From assembly GCA_963682055.1 (NCBI GenBank), contig OY821745.1, positions 5,091,501-5,155,500 of the forward strand: 64,000 bases of DNA, given 5' to 3'. This document shows positions 1 through 12,807 of the stretch, one piece after another. Source of the DNA: Primula veris. Its lineage: Eukaryota > Streptophyta > Magnoliopsida > Ericales > Primulaceae. The position numbers and the translations under genes are program-made. Every line of letters begins with the position of its first letter. The first letter of the stretch is position 1. The notes under the pieces were generated by a model. The model was not told the origin of the DNA and did no database searches. It was given only the letters and a program-made list of their open reading frames with translations.

Positions 1-397
1 ATTTTGCAATATAATATATGATCGAAAATATGTTTTAATCATCTTATCATTTTCCTTCGAAAAATCAATACTTTTAACTTTACAAAATTCCCCAATCATA
101 GTTTAATATAAAACGTTTCTCGAACAAATAAAAACTTCTCGAACAAATAAAAACTATCAAATATTTTAAAAAGTGTGATCAATACGATAAATAATGAGAA
201 ATTAATCTGAATTAAGACTTTCTGAATCTTTTTATTCTGTTGGACCATAAAGTAAATATCACTTTTAAAAACACAAAAAAAAAATTTAAAACATTTCACG
301 CTTTAAAACTTTCATGTTTATCAACGTATTCACATATAATTTTCGCTAAACTTTTTAACATACCAAGCACTTACTTCTTTCAAAACCTGCAACTTGT
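1..397. other. intergenic, no recognisable feature
   Basis: AT-rich sequence with only short chance reading frames. I see no gene, RNA or repeat that I can name here. Confidence 0.6.
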
Positions 398-650
398 TCA
401 TCCGTCCCTAATTAAGTGTACACTATTCCATATTGGGTTGTTCTAAAATAAGTGTCCGCGTTTTCAATATGGTAATTATAATGCAACAAATTTACTCTCT
501 TACACTTTATATACTACAAGAACAACAATTTTTAGGAAATAAGTTACACGTATTAACTTTAATTATTATATTTATAGGAGTAATATTGGTAATTTATGTA
601 TCAAAATTTAATATTCTTAAAAAGTAGCAATTTATAAGGGCGGTATTTAA
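398..650. mobile_element. Stowaway-like MITE, copy A
   Basis: About 250 bp. It begins with a TCCGTCCC-type end followed by AATTAAGTGT, and its right end reads as the reverse complement of a related sequence. The body is a reverse-complement match to the segment at about 7494-7777. The TCCGTCCC end is typical of plant Stowaway (Tc1/mariner-derived) elements. There is no coding capacity. Exact ends are approximate. Confidence 0.6.
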
Positions 651-879
651 AAATAAACATAGAGAATATAAGATATGCGAAAATATAATTTTTACATGTA
701 AACAGTTTTTTAGAAATAATGTAATGAGAATAACAAGTAAAAAACCACTCACCAGTATATTGTACGGATACGGAACAACCGAATATTTTACAACAGATAC
801 ATTGACCATTGAATTTGAAAGCCCAAGTTATTGTTTTCCAACACCATAGTATATATACCATCTCTTTCCTTCTTCCCTC

Positions 880-1718
880 TCTAAAATTATGTCAGTAACT
901 GTATATAAAAGTACAGTACTATAGAATAACATCGGTAGCTTCCTTTTATTCCATATACATTAGCCTGTGATTTTAATTATCCATTATAAAACTATATGTA
1001 ATTTTAATCGGTAAATAACTTGTATCAAAATTGTCAAAATGAAATTTTTAAAAGTTAATCGTATAGTTCAAATATTAAATTATATGATTTAGTTTTGAAA
1101 TTTTTCATTTCGACAATTTTGATACATGTTATAAGCCGGTTAAAACTGTACGTAATTTTGTAAAAGACAATTAATTGGGAACGGATGGAGTATATATTTA
1201 TATAAATATATTATATATAAAAAAAAATACAATAAAAAGTGAGATTGCCAAAATTTAGTCATTTTTTCCAAAAATGTTTCAAATGTTTTTTACTAATTAC
1301 TCATTTACATTTATTCAATTCAAAATATAAAAAACACACAAATCATAATATTTTCAAAACAATTATAATCATATACCAAACAAAATTGTTTTACGTATAT
1401 TTTATATAAGAAGAACGTTATATTACTCATGTTTTGTAATTTAATATATTGATTCAATCAATATATTTTTTTAAAATTTTTTTAACCGAATCATATATAT
1501 ATATATAACACGTCGCATACGTAAGGATGAGTAACAATCAATGGTATATAATATATATAAAGGAATTAGACAGTTAGAAAAAGAAGAGTTTGAAACCGAA
1601 GTAATAATTGACATAATATTACTGTAGTATAAATTCTAATCTAAAATTATGTAAGTAATGTTATATAAAAGTACTGTAGAATAACATCAGTAGCTTCTTT
1701 TTATTTTATGTGCATTAG
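880..1718. repeat. direct repeat pair at 880-965 and 1640-1718
   Basis: The stretch with 'AATTATGTCAGTAACTGTAT' and 'TAACATCGGTAGCTTC' near 886 recurs with small changes near 1646. The two copies face the same way about 760 bp apart and flank the foldback element and the first Helitron-like arm. This suggests nested insertion or local duplication. Confidence 0.55.
965..1192. mobile_element. foldback MITE with ~90-bp inverted ends
   Basis: The left arm (about 965-1045, with 'TGTATCAAAATTGTC') is an imperfect reverse complement of the right arm (about 1100-1190, with 'GACAATTTTGATACA'), with a short AT-rich loop. A partial relative of the right arm lies at about 24441-24545. It is non-coding and could form a long hairpin if transcribed. 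Confidence 0.6.
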
Positions 1719-3665
1719 TATATAGGAGTAGGGCTTGGGAAAAAATCTCAAAATCTCGACCCGAGTCTCGACCCGCATCTGATCTAAAAAATTTCGTCCC
1801 GAAAATACCGGGTTTTGTCCCGTCCCGACCCGACAAACTTCGGGATCGGATGACAATTTTGATTTCGTCGGATGTTCCGACCTGACCCGATTTTTTAATT
1901 AATTTTTATTTTATATAAAAATCTAAATTAATTTATATTAAATGCAAGTGATGAGAATCGAACTTTTTAGCTCTAACATACAATGTAATCACTCTGCTAT
2001 ATATGAGTTATTATATTTCTTGTTTTATATATAGTTATAATTATACAACTATAATATAAATTTATAGTTTTGAATATATGAAACTATTAAAATAAACAAT
2101 ATACTTAAATTAAAAAATTATATTCTTATTTTCAAGAAAAATAAACGATTATTATTTTTCGATTATAAAAATTATAATGATAATGTATCTCATTTAATAT
2201 GATAATCATTGCTTGTGTGAATAAAACTAAATACTAAAAGAATCTGATAAAAAACGTATCAATTTTTCTATCTACTCCATTATTTGTAGTTTCACACTAT
2301 TTTTTCTACTACATGTTATTTTTTTTTTCATTTATTAGGAATATTATTTTTAAAGTAGGATTATATTTCGTATTAATAACATGTTTAAACTTCTCAAATG
2401 AAAATTGTTAATAAAAAATGACGTCGTCGTAAAATAAAAAAATATGTCGGAAAATTCGGGATAAGCATATCCCGACCCTACGGGATCCCGAAAATTCGGG
2501 TCCCGATTTTTATCAGATCGGGATCGATTTTTTTTTTTTCAATTCCAAAAATAATCGGGTCATAATACGGATTGAGCGTTTACGGATCAGGTTTCAATCA
2601 TAACTCACTCATATATACGAGTATAATAAGTATATATATTAGCAAGGGTGGGAAAATTCCATGTAGATTAGAATTTATACTACAATAATACTATGTCAAT
2701 TATTACTTCGGTTTCAAAGTCTTCCTTTTTTTCTAGCTGTCTAATTCATTTATATATAAATACGTGGATAATATAAAAAATTAGTATAAAAGAGGGATAC
2801 ATATTGTTATTAGTTTATTACTTTTTTTTATTTTTTATTTTTTATTTTTTATGTGAGCGTGATATTATTTTAATTAATAAAAAAGTATAGGGATATTTTT
2901 TAAAAAAAATGGCTAAATTGGGCAGTCTCATTTGACTTTGATCGACTTATTATAATAGAATGATAGTAGTAATCGTTACACACGCAATGCGACGCCTGTT
3001 ATATATATATATATGATTCGGGTAAATAAATTTTTAAAAATTATATTGATTGAATAAATATATTAAATTAGAAATCATGATTAAGCTAATATTTTTGTCA
3101 TACAAAATACAAGTAAAACGATTTTGTTTGGTACAGTATTATAATTGTTTTGAAAATATCTTGATTTTTGTGTGGTTTTATATTTTGAATTGACTAAATG
3201 TAAATGAGTAATTATTAAAAAAGAGTGGGGGAATGTTTTTTTTAAATGATCAAAATTTGGCATAAAAAATTATCAAAATTTGGCAAACTCATTTTTTTTT
3301 TGGTTAAATATATACTAGTAATCGTTACTCACGTATTGCGTGTGCGACGCGTGCTATATATATATATGATCCGGGTAAATAAATTTTTAAAAAGTATATT
3401 AGTTGAATGAATATATTTAATTAGAGATTGTGAGTATAATATAATATTTTTGTTATACAAAATATACGTAAAACGATTTTGTTTGATATAAAATTATAAT
3501 TATTTTGAAAAGATAATGATTTTTGTGTGTTTTTTATATTTTGGATTGAATAAATGTAAATGAGTAATTAGTGAAGGAGCGTGAGATAATTTTTTTTAAA
3601 AATGATCAAAATTTGTGAGTCTCACTTTTTCTTGGGTTGACTTATATATATATATAAGTAAAATA
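1228..3665. mobile_element. cluster of short Helitron-like elements
   Basis: At least three related units lie here. Two follow each other on the minus strand (about 2967-3300 and 3315-3665), and an inverted relative occupies about 1228-1545. On the minus strand the units end in a short palindrome of the type CACGCA..TGCGTG a few bases before CTAG (ctag at 3315-3318) followed by T. A TC start (TCATTCTATTATAATAAG) is seen at 2963. TC start, 3' hairpin, CTAG end and insertion between A and T are the marks of Helitrons. No Rep/helicase gene is present, so these would be non-autonomous. Confidence 0.5.
1729..2613. mobile_element. hAT-like non-autonomous element rich in 'CCCGA' motifs
   Basis: The left end TAGGGCTTGGG is preceded by TATAGGAG, and the right end near 2613 is followed by TATACGAG, an 8-bp duplication matching at 7 of 8 positions. 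Both sides carry many CCCGA/TCGGG motifs around an AT-rich core. The ends resemble the element at 53374. It sits inside the Helitron-like cluster. No reading frame of note. Confidence 0.4.
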
Positions 3666-3689
3666 TATGATGATATGATATGATGTGTA

Positions 3690-3697
3690 TCTATGAG

Positions 3698-3741
<44 letters not shown>
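3690..3741. repeat. (AT)n microsatellite
   Basis: An almost pure AT dinucleotide run of about 45 bases directly beside a MITE arm. Confidence 0.9.
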
Positions 3742-3742
<1 letters not shown>

Positions 3743-3745
<3 letters not shown>

Positions 3746-3830
3746 GGAGGATCTATACACACATAAAAAAACACACTATGTTTACATTTTAATCATAACC
3801 ATCCATTACATATGTTTTTAAGGTAAATCC
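3743..3830. mobile_element. single arm of the MITE family at 48531-48728
   Basis: The sequence from GAGGGAGGATCTATACACAC through the 'ACACTATGTTTACATTTTAA' motif matches the terminal arm of the complete MITE at 48531-48728. Only one arm is seen. Beyond it the sequence turns into the low-complexity flank of the tandem array. Confidence 0.55.
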
Positions 3831-3834
3831 AAAA

Positions 3835-5370
3835 TCACAACAAAAAAAATGAAAAAATGTTCAAAAAAGTCGAGAATCCGAAAAATGATAAAAAAAATTA
3901 AAAAAAAGCCAAGAAAAATCCAAAATCATAAAAAAAATGATAAAAAAAGTCGGGAACCCGAAAAAAAATCCGAAAAATGGTATAAAAAAACCCAAGAAAA
4001 ATCCAAAATCACAAAAAAATGAAATTTTTTTGAAAAAGTCGGAAAGTCCAAAAAAAGTTAAAAACTTTAAAATAACTTGCAATTGTTTTCAAATGACTCA
4101 AAATGATTTCAAATGACTCAGACTGTTTTTAAAATTATTCAAGCTGATTTTGTAAATAACTCAAACTATTTTTAAACTTACCGAAAATGACTCATACTGT
4201 TTTTAAAATTACTTAAAATGGCTCAGACTATTTTTAGAATTACTTAAAATGACTTAGACTATTTTTAAAATGACTCAGACTGTTTTTAAAATGACTCAAA
4301 CTATTTTTTAAAATGACTCAAAATAATTCAGATTGTTTTTAAAATTACTCATATTGTTTTTAAATTACTCAGACTGTTTTTTAAATGACTGAAAATGACT
4401 CAGACTATTTTTAAAATGATTGAAAATGACTCAGACTATTTTTAAAATGAGTTAAAATTAGTTAAAAAGACTCAGACTATTTTTAAAATGATTTAAAACA
4501 ACTGAGTATATTTTTAAAATTACTCAGACTATTTTTAAAATAACTTAAAATGACTCAGACTGTTTTTAAAATGATTTAAATTGACTCGGACTGTTTTTTA
4601 AAATGACCCAGACTATTTTTAAAATGACCCATACTATTTTTAAAAGGCCTTAAAATGACTCAAATTGTTTTTAAAATTACTTAGACTGTTTTAAAATGAC
4701 TTAAAATGACTCGGACTGCTTTTAAAATGACTTAAAACGACCCAGACTATTTTTAAAATGACTTTAAACGGCCAGACTATTTTTAAAATGAGTTAAAACA
4801 ACCCAGATTATTTTTAAAATGACTTGAAACGACTTAAAACGACTCAGGTTGTTTTTAAAATTATTCAGACTGTTTTTAAAATGAATTAAAAAGACTCATA
4901 CTATTTTTTAAATTACTGTCTTTAAAATGACTCAAAACGACTTAGACTGTTTTTAAATGACTTGAAACGACTAAGACTGTTTTTAAAATGACTTAAAACG
5001 TCTTAAAACGACTCGGACTGTTTTTAAAATTACTTAAAACGACTCGGACTGTTTTTAAAATTACTTAAAACGACTCAGACTGCTTTTAAAATGACTTAAA
5101 ACGACCAAAATTGTTTTTAAAATGAATAAAAATAACTCAGACTATTTTTAAAATGATTTAAAATGACTCAAACTGTTTTTAAAAGAATTAAGATGACTCG
5201 GACTGTTTTTATTTTTTGCTTTTTGGATTTTTGTTGATTTTAAATTTTGTGGGATTTTAAATTTTTATTCATGTTTTTTCAGGGTTTTGTCTCTTTAAAG
5301 TTTTTATTTTATTTTTTCAGATTTTTTCATTTTTATTTTCTGGAATTTTTCAATTTTTATTTTATTTTTT
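3835..5370. repeat. degenerate tandem array of 'TGACTCAGACTG' units with low-complexity flanks
   Basis: From about 4080 to 5215 the sequence is a long run of imperfect units around TTAAAATGACTCAGACTGTT, spaced about 20-40 bp, some forty or more copies. Common variants swap TGACTC for CGACTC or TTACTC. The left flank (3835-4060) is built of AAAAATCC/CCGAAAAA motifs and the right flank (5215-5370) of their reverse complement type (GGATTTTT). It is non-coding and does not resemble a satellite I know. Confidence 0.75.
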
Positions 5371-7493
5371 ACGTATTTATTAGTTAGTTAGGGAAATGAA
5401 ACAATTATTAATTAGTTTCAGTTTCATAAAACAATACTTAATTAAGTTGTAGATAAGGTAACAATCCAAAATTTATCCAGCCTTATAAATCGAATATAAA
5501 TATAAATAATCATTTATTTAGGCCATTTTCTTATACCGCGCAGATTTATTCTTACATTCATTGTATTTTTACTTTTTACCTATTAATGGTTTTTAGTTAC
5601 TAATTCATAACTTAAAGTTTCTGATCTAGTTCTGTAGCTTTTCAATAGCTAGACATAGTTACAAGTACCTAATAGTGAAATTACTAATTTTAAAAAGAAG
5701 AGTATTTAAAAACGAAAACAATAATATAATAAAATACGGGATTTTACATATAGTCCGTATGGATGTTCGTTACATCTTCAAGACGGATTTACTAGCCAAA
5801 GCTTTTGGGTTCGATCTCATGGCTTGGTTGTATTCCTTACTTTATAATTATAACTATACGTCATTCTTATCATTGTCACATCCAATACTAATTTTTTGTG
5901 AGTTTTGCGAGCTAACGCTGGATTCGTATGCAACTTGTAGAGGGATAATACTACAGATATGTTACAGTTTCCGAAACTAGTGTTAATCTTGAATATTGAT
6001 TATATGTTGTGACAATGTATGATTGTTAGCTAGGGATCGTGGTTCAGATTTGTTAATTGTTGTAGTCTTGTAGAGGTTTGTCAAAGATTTGATAAATGAA
6101 ACTATTGAAAATTATAAATTTCTGAGGTGTAACCGGATGTTATTGTTCTCTTGTTAGGCTAACTAATCCTGTTGATAAAAAGTTATCTATTTTTGTAGCA
6201 GTAGCTGGATTTAGGCTGATAAAACCCAAAACTTAATCTTGCCCTTTCATTACTTCAGAAAACCGTTAATATTTTATATCCTAGTCGCGTAAATGAGTTG
6301 ATTCTGTTGAAAATCTCCCAAAATTCGTTATTATCACAAAATACTGTATGTGGTTTATAGATTGCAAACATTCAAACTTGTTCATCATTTCTCATTTGCG
6401 TACGATTTAACTTTACTCAAAACGTAAGAAGTTATCCTCAAGGTCAAGCTCCTTTGTTCTTATGTAGCGAATCCGCTCGTTCAAAATTTAGGGCTCCTTT
6501 ATGCTTTAGATATACTGACTCGAATTGTTGTCATTATTTACAGAGTAGCTCGAAAGCAATAGCGAATGATACAGTCTAAACTCTAAAGCCCCCCCGAGTG
6601 TTCAGAGTCTTGAGACTTGATACAAATAAACCAATAAAAAGAGTAAACCATATTACTGTCAATTTTTAAAAAATATACAATATATATGCACCAAAAACAA
6701 AACAAAACAAAATGCAATATCATACTCTAACTACGTAACGTGAAAAATGATTGTAATGGGAAAAAGTAAATAACGTGAAAAATAAAAAAAGTAAGCTGAT
6801 GTAGAAGGCATGAAATCTATCTTTATCATAAGCCCACATTTTGAAGTGTCATTCCACTATAAGGGCCTTTTGAGGTTTCTTTTCTTTACTTGTCCCTTTT
6901 TTCAATTTTAGTTTTATACTCTTTACAATCACCCTTTGTATCTTTGAAAAATCATGTTGATTTTCTAAAAGTTGTCAATTTGTGCATATTGAAAGGTACA
7001 CCTACCCAAAGATCCAAGATATAAAAGTAGAGGTATCCCATGTTCTCACTATTTAAAAGGGCAGGATATAAAGTGAATTTGAAGTCACTTCGTCAGTATT
7101 TAAAAATTATAGTAGAATATTGCAAAGTAGAAAAAATATATTATTAAAGTTAGGGGGACGTGGCCTGTCTAGAAAAAACAGTGTTTAATTAATATGGAGT
7201 ACCATATAGTGGTACGTGACCTGTAATATTATAGACTATATATATAAAGTATCATAATACCTTTTTTTACTGACATCTTTCTTCTTTTATAAAAAGCGAC
7301 ATACTAATTTAGTTGGGCGCTCATTTCCTTGTAGACAATTGGGCAGTTCAAGAAAATAATATATTATTGCTTTGTTTACTAATTTGTTCCTATTTAATTA
7401 TTGTATACAATCTTATGTACTCTTATCTAAATTAGCATCAAATAAATTTTAAAAAAATTAATCGTATAACTCAAATATTAAAAATTAATACTT
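5371..7493. other. intergenic, no recognisable feature
   Basis: Unique-looking AT-rich sequence. The longest open frame (5675-5980) has no recognisable domain, no splice context and no family resemblance, so I do not call it a gene. There is a short C run near 6590. Confidence 0.5.
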
Positions 7494-7777
7494 TATTCGT
7501 CCCTTTTTAAATGTCCCCCTTATAAATTGCTAATTTTTAAGAATATTAAATTTTGATATATAAATTACCAATATTACCCTTATAAATATCATAATTAAAG
7601 TTAATACGAGTAACTTTTTTTTAGAAAAATTGTTCTTGTTGTAGTTATAAACGATAAGTATATAAAGGGTAAGAGAGTAAATTTGTTGTATTATAATTAG
7701 CATATTGAAAACACGGACACTTATTTTGGGACAAACTAATATGAAATAGTGGACACTTAATTAGAGATGGAAGGAAT
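7494..7777. mobile_element. Stowaway-like MITE, copy B
   Basis: Reverse-complement relative of the element at 398-650. The left end is ATTCGTCCCTTTTTAAATGTCC; the right end, read in reverse complement, is TTCCTTCCATCTCTAATTAA. It is about 280 bp long and non-coding. Confidence 0.6.
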
Positions 7778-8845
7778 ATAATATTAAAATTTGCATATTT
7801 TTATTTTCGTAAATTTGATATTTTTTCTAGCCCCATAAAAAATACACGTAACTTCTAATTAATAGCTTTGATAAGTTGTTCTCTAAGGATTAATAGATGG
7901 AATTTTTTAAAATACACCATGTAAAAGCAGTAAAGAACAAAATTAAAGTCGACTCCTTATCATTTTAGTAACACTTACTAGCTAGTGAGTTTCTACAGTT
8001 ACATTTTACAAATTCACGTGTATCTAGGTAAATAATTTTTTGGTGCGCCTTTAATAATTTTTCATAACTGATTAATTAATTGGATGTTTATCTTTATTTT
8101 TATATAGGTGCAAAGGACCTTGGGTGATAATCGTGTACTTGTTCCCCAAAACGAGTCTAAACATGTGGTATAACATGTTACAATAATAATAAGATTTAAT
8201 TATGGTCTCAAATGAGATTTAATTATCGGCTTTTTATGAGTTTCTTCATTACTTTTTGGAGGTTAGTGTCTGTGTATCCCTGGTAATATGTATATATATA
8301 ACCCTTACAACAACAAAAACATAGTTGTTAATTATCAAATAAATTATTAATTTGTTACATAGGATCATATGACAATCATAACATTCAGACCATGATGTTC
8401 CTCGTGGATGTTTACCACCATTTCGATAGAAAAATTTATCCTGAAATCTCTATTCTTTGAAGCATTAAATAAAAATAACTCAATCGTTCACAATAAATTT
8501 GAAAGCAAAAGAGTCGAGCACGGCATGTGTGTTTTTTGGCTTTTTTTTCTTTTTTGGGCAAAGCACACCATGTGTTTTCTGTTTACAAGCATTAATTTCA
8601 TTGTTCATAATTTATATAATATAATTGATACAAAATATCAATGTGTCCTTAATAAAAACTACATGATTCATATCCCTAACGAGACGGGGACACATGAAAT
8701 CAAAGGGAATGATTTTTGGTAAGTTTTCAAAGTGAAGCTTACCCTAGTTTTTATCACATAACACATTTTGGAGCTGTGAATTAATATTTCATTCAAGGCA
8801 AAAAGAGAAGGAATTTGATTATTTTTTTTGGATTCATAAATTAAT
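7778..8845. other. intergenic, no recognisable feature
   Basis: AT-rich. The open frame at 8408-8722 shows no domain or conserved motif and is probably chance. Confidence 0.5.
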
Positions 8846-8848
8846 TCT

Positions 8849-9047
8849 CACTAAAAAAAAAAAAAAATACCCAAATAGTGACAGGATTAGTGACGGTATT
8901 TTTTGTTACGAGCTTATTAGCAACGATTTTTATGACAGTTTTGTGACAGTTTAGTCAATTTGCGACAGATTTGTAACAGTTTTTTAAATTAGTGATAGAC
9001 TTACGACAGTTTTTAACTCTCACTAAATCAAATATTATTTTGTAGTG
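8849..9047. mobile_element. CACTA-type miniature element with TCT target duplication
   Basis: Begins CACTAAAAAA and ends TTTTGTAGTG, the inverted CACTA terminus. TCT is present on both sides (8846-8848 and 9048-9050), matching the 3-bp target duplication of CACTA (En/Spm) transposons. The 199-bp interior repeats GACAGTTT-like motifs typical of subterminal transposase sites. No coding capacity. Confidence 0.75.
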
Positions 9048-9050
9048 TCT

Positions 9051-10079
9051 GCAGCTAAATTAGGCGTCTATGTCGATAAAACCTAATCTAAGTTTCTTTT
9101 AAAAACTTACGAAAATGAACTCAAGGGAAAGTGTTGAGAGTGTTGAAACTTGAAACTCATAAAATATGGAGTAATATGAATCAAACTATAGTTATATGGT
9201 ACACTGTTAAGGCGCTTTATCAGCCGATTGAGTGCATGTGCCAATGGATATGGATATCATGTTATTTTGTCATATGCAACCTTTCAAGTGTTCATTCACA
9301 TGGATTGTAGGATTGGGCACATACATTAAATGTATACTATTTGTCTTAAGGCAAGTATATTTTTTTTTGGTTAATTAAAATTTTAAACTTTATTCTTCTT
9401 TATTAAAATGGATAAAAAAGTTATAATTTTTAATATAGTTGCTAGAATTTAGCAAATAGAACAGAAAGAGCCAACATTATATTATCTAAGTATTCAAAGT
9501 TCCAAAATATTCAATATATAAAAATTACAAAATATTAATGCGGTAAACATCTATACATATTGCGATTTCAAAACAATCAATTATACACATCATCATACGT
9601 TCTTTCGTATCACGAAAATCTTCAAAAACTAATTGATCATTTTCAACAATTTATCTATCGTACAATCATTAACGGTTATAAGATACTCAACTTTCATTTT
9701 CAATAATTTTATCTTTCTGTAAATCTTTGCTACCTTCAATATAATTAGTAAAAAGGTAGGGGTAATTAATCATCCATTATGACGGACATTTAGCTTCAAT
9801 GCCGACAAGGCGACAAGAATCTATTTTGACGGTCGCTAACTCGATTTTATGATTTCTCCATACCATTCCGGGGATTTTTTTTTTTGAAATTTCATTAATG
9901 AAATCTTCTTTTGTGTCAGTTTTCATTAGTAACAGGACTATAAGTGAGTAACAAGAAAACTGAAAAGAGTACATTCCAATTTTACTTGTATTTGTTGTAC
10001 TAAGTGAGAAAAAGAAAGCGTACGTAAACGTACACATTGAATAGAGATAAGTTTGGTTGGTTCTTCATAGAGATAAGTT
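9051..10079. other. intergenic, no recognisable feature
   Basis: AT-rich sequence without supported genes. The minus-strand frame at 9777-10037 has no recognisable motif. Confidence 0.5.
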
Positions 10080-10345
10080 TAAGTTTGTGGGCGGAAAACC
10101 GGAAAAATCGAACCGAACCGAAAAATTTTCATGTCGGTTTCGGTTTTCAGTAAAACCGAATCGAAAAAAACCGAAAAATAAAAAATAAAATCGAAAAATA
10201 ACCGAAACTTGACCAAAAAACCGGTCCGGTTCGGTCCAAAAAACAAAAAAACCGAAACTAAAAAATATGTTCGGTTTCGATTTTGCCAAAAACCGAACCG
10301 GAATGGCAAAACCGAACCGGACCGGACCGAACCCGGCCCTACTTC
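10080..10345. repeat. 'AACCGAACCG'-rich transposon derivative
   Basis: Both halves are dense in AACCGAA/TTCGGTT motifs that are inverted relative to each other around the middle. The right end, in reverse complement, reads TAGGGCCGGGTTCGG. The element at 53374-53560 has the same composition and a clear hAT-type 8-bp duplication, so this is probably the same class. I found no target duplication here. Open frames across it are an artefact of composition. Confidence 0.5.
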
Positions 10346-10851
10346 ATACTTTTAAGTTTAAACTAGTGCACATGCTATATATGATCAGTTTTATAAGTAC
10401 CACTCACGATAATTACGATGCAAAGTACAAAACAACATTTATATTCAAAAGAGGAGTTAGCTATCAAAACACTCCATCTATAAAATACTTGTATACTCTT
10501 AAAACATGACCTAAAGAAAGTTACTCCTTATATTTTATACTGAGACAAAATACACGTAATGAAGACCAAACACATACTATCATATGTTGTTTGTACGTAT
10601 ATTCTTATTCTTAGTAGTATTATTTTCAATTCTTTGTAGTTGAAAAACAGGTCAAAGGGTACCAGTACTTATTTTTGACAAATAGTGATTAAAAATTGTT
10701 TTAAGATTGCTTGAAACAACTGGTGAAATTTGATTGGTTCACTTGGCAACAATAACAATTTAACAACCCACATTTTCTTTAGAAATAGTAATACAGAAGC
10801 TTATACTTAATTGATCTCGTTAATTAATTCCAATAAAACTAATCTTTCACT

Positions 10852-11580
10852 CACTAAAAAAAATGTCTCCTTATTATCATAGTGTCTGTTGTTAAACTGA
10901 CGGTGAAATGAGTGTCGTTAAATTTATCAACAGTTTTTGTTGCTAAATTATTGTTAAAATTTAACGACAGTTTTTAAAAAATAAACCGTTGCTATATTTT
11001 TTTTTTTTTTTTTAAAGTTCATAAAAAATAATAATTGAGCCAACCCCATCACTTTCACTAGTTTGGTGCCCCTAGTATATTTTCAACACAACTTTATGAC
11101 TAAATAGAAATTTTGGTCAATGGTAAGGACAAGAGACTACCATTGAAATTTAATAATTTATACAGTTTTTTTTTTTTTTTTTTGAAATGAAGATTTAATT
11201 TATAGGACACAAATTTACACAATCTTACTAGTTTTAAAAGTTCGGTGAGTTACTCACAAAAACTTCTTCATTATACAATTTTGTAATCATATAAATGAAT
11301 AATTTCTTGTGTGGTCCTAGACTACTTTATCCAGCAAGGACAAAATCAATATACTTAAATAATTCGTAATAATAAGTTAACAAGTGCCAAACTCCCTATA
11401 ATTTACCGGATCAAGAAAAATTCAGTAGAGCAACAGATACATATTCGAAAACTGTTGATAAAAATTTGTAAAGTGACTATTGTTAATTTTTAGTAACAAT
11501 TTAATAATATAACCAATTTTTTGTTAACGATACTTATTTTATCAACAATTTTATCTTGCTGTCTGCATTTTATTGTAGTG
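10852..11580. mobile_element. CACTA-like non-autonomous element
   Basis: Starts CACTAAAAAAAA and ends TTATTGTAGTG. Subterminal regions repeat TTAACGACAG / TTGTTAA motifs on both sides, as in the element at 8849. The flanking triplets (ACT, GTG) do not match, so the ends may have eroded or may be two different copies. Confidence 0.45.
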
Positions 11581-12540
11581 GTGCCACATAATTTCAAGAG
11601 GTAACATAAAATCTTTACTTGAGTAGCGTGGTCTAAATTAATATCTCATTTATTACTTTTAACTTACCAAATTCATTACTATAAGTCTATATATATTAAA
11701 AATTTATTACTCCTACGCGAGGCAGAACGTGAGGCAATGGGTGGTAGGGGTGACGACCCCGGAAATTTAACTTAATTTTTTATATATATAAAAATTATGG
11801 CATTTAAGCTTTTATATATTAATAGTCTCTCCAATAAATTGTAACTTGATTCATTTGGTAAATATAAAATATTTGTGTCCCCAATGTCGCTAGTTCGACT
11901 ACATTAGATTTTTTTACTCTCAATTTAATTTGCATTTCTTTGATTTTTTCATTAATTGCATAGGTACTATAACAAAATTTTATAAATAAAAAAGGTTTAA
12001 ATTATAATAAATTCGTCTTGGTAGTAAATTTTTCTACGTCGTTTATAATTTTTGGATTAATGAACAAGTTAATCGAGCTTTTAAGCTCTGATTTTTTTTG
12101 ATTTTTTTATACGATTATTATACTAATAGGAAAATAAAATTAAAATTTCAATAGTCTTATGAATTTAATTATGATTCCGCCACCACTATCATAAATTTAA
12201 TTATGACACCGTCACTACTCATTACAACTTATTAATTATTACTAGTATCCTAAATAGTTTGAATGCATATATGGATGGTCTTTCTTACAAGTATTACCAA
12301 CCAAAAGAAAGAAATGGTTTGAATGCTAATTTGTCACATTTCTTGACTAGTATTCATAAACCTCCATAGTAATAATAGTAGTAATGAAATTTCCAACTAT
12401 AGCTATAAATTCACCAACCTATCTAGAATTTAGACAGCTTGTTATGAAAAGTAACTGAAGCATAAACTCATCAGTTCAATTCCTTATTACAGATAGATAG
12501 ATACAGATAGATAGATACATATAATTTATAAATTTTGATA
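11581..12540. other. intergenic region upstream of the H+-ATPase gene
   Basis: AT-rich. It contains a short AGAT/ATAC tetranucleotide stretch near 12493-12520. I cannot identify a promoter element with confidence. Confidence 0.5.
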
Positions 12541-12775
12541 GGCTGTTTTTTTTTTGTGTGGAAGATCTGCTGCTGGTGGTGGGTGGGTCACCCTCATTTT
12601 ACTCTCTAAAACTAAAACTCACCTAATTTCCTTTTTCTTATAAATTTAAAATCTATATTTTTTATTTTTATCTTTTTCAAATTCTGACAGGTCTTGTTGC
12701 TTTCCTACAATTTTCCCTTTGGTGGGTTTTGGTTATAGACTTATAGTAAGTCTAAAAATATAGATACAAATATAC

Positions 12776-12780
<5 letters not shown>

Positions 12781-12806
<26 letters not shown>

Positions 12807-12807
12807 A
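12781..12807 (+). repeat. (GA)n microsatellite in the H+-ATPase 5' leader
   Basis: A GA run of 13 repeats ends right before the AAATGG start context of the H+-ATPase. GA/CT runs are common in plant 5' leaders; the position makes transcription of this run likely. Confidence 0.85.

Noticed and set aside
5675..5980. 101-codon open frame at 5675-5980
   Set aside because: No motif, no homologous family recognised, no splice partners, and composition equals the surroundings.
10065..10509. Phe-rich open frames around 10065-10509
   Set aside because: They translate the AACCGAACCG-rich repeat and its edge; no protein family.
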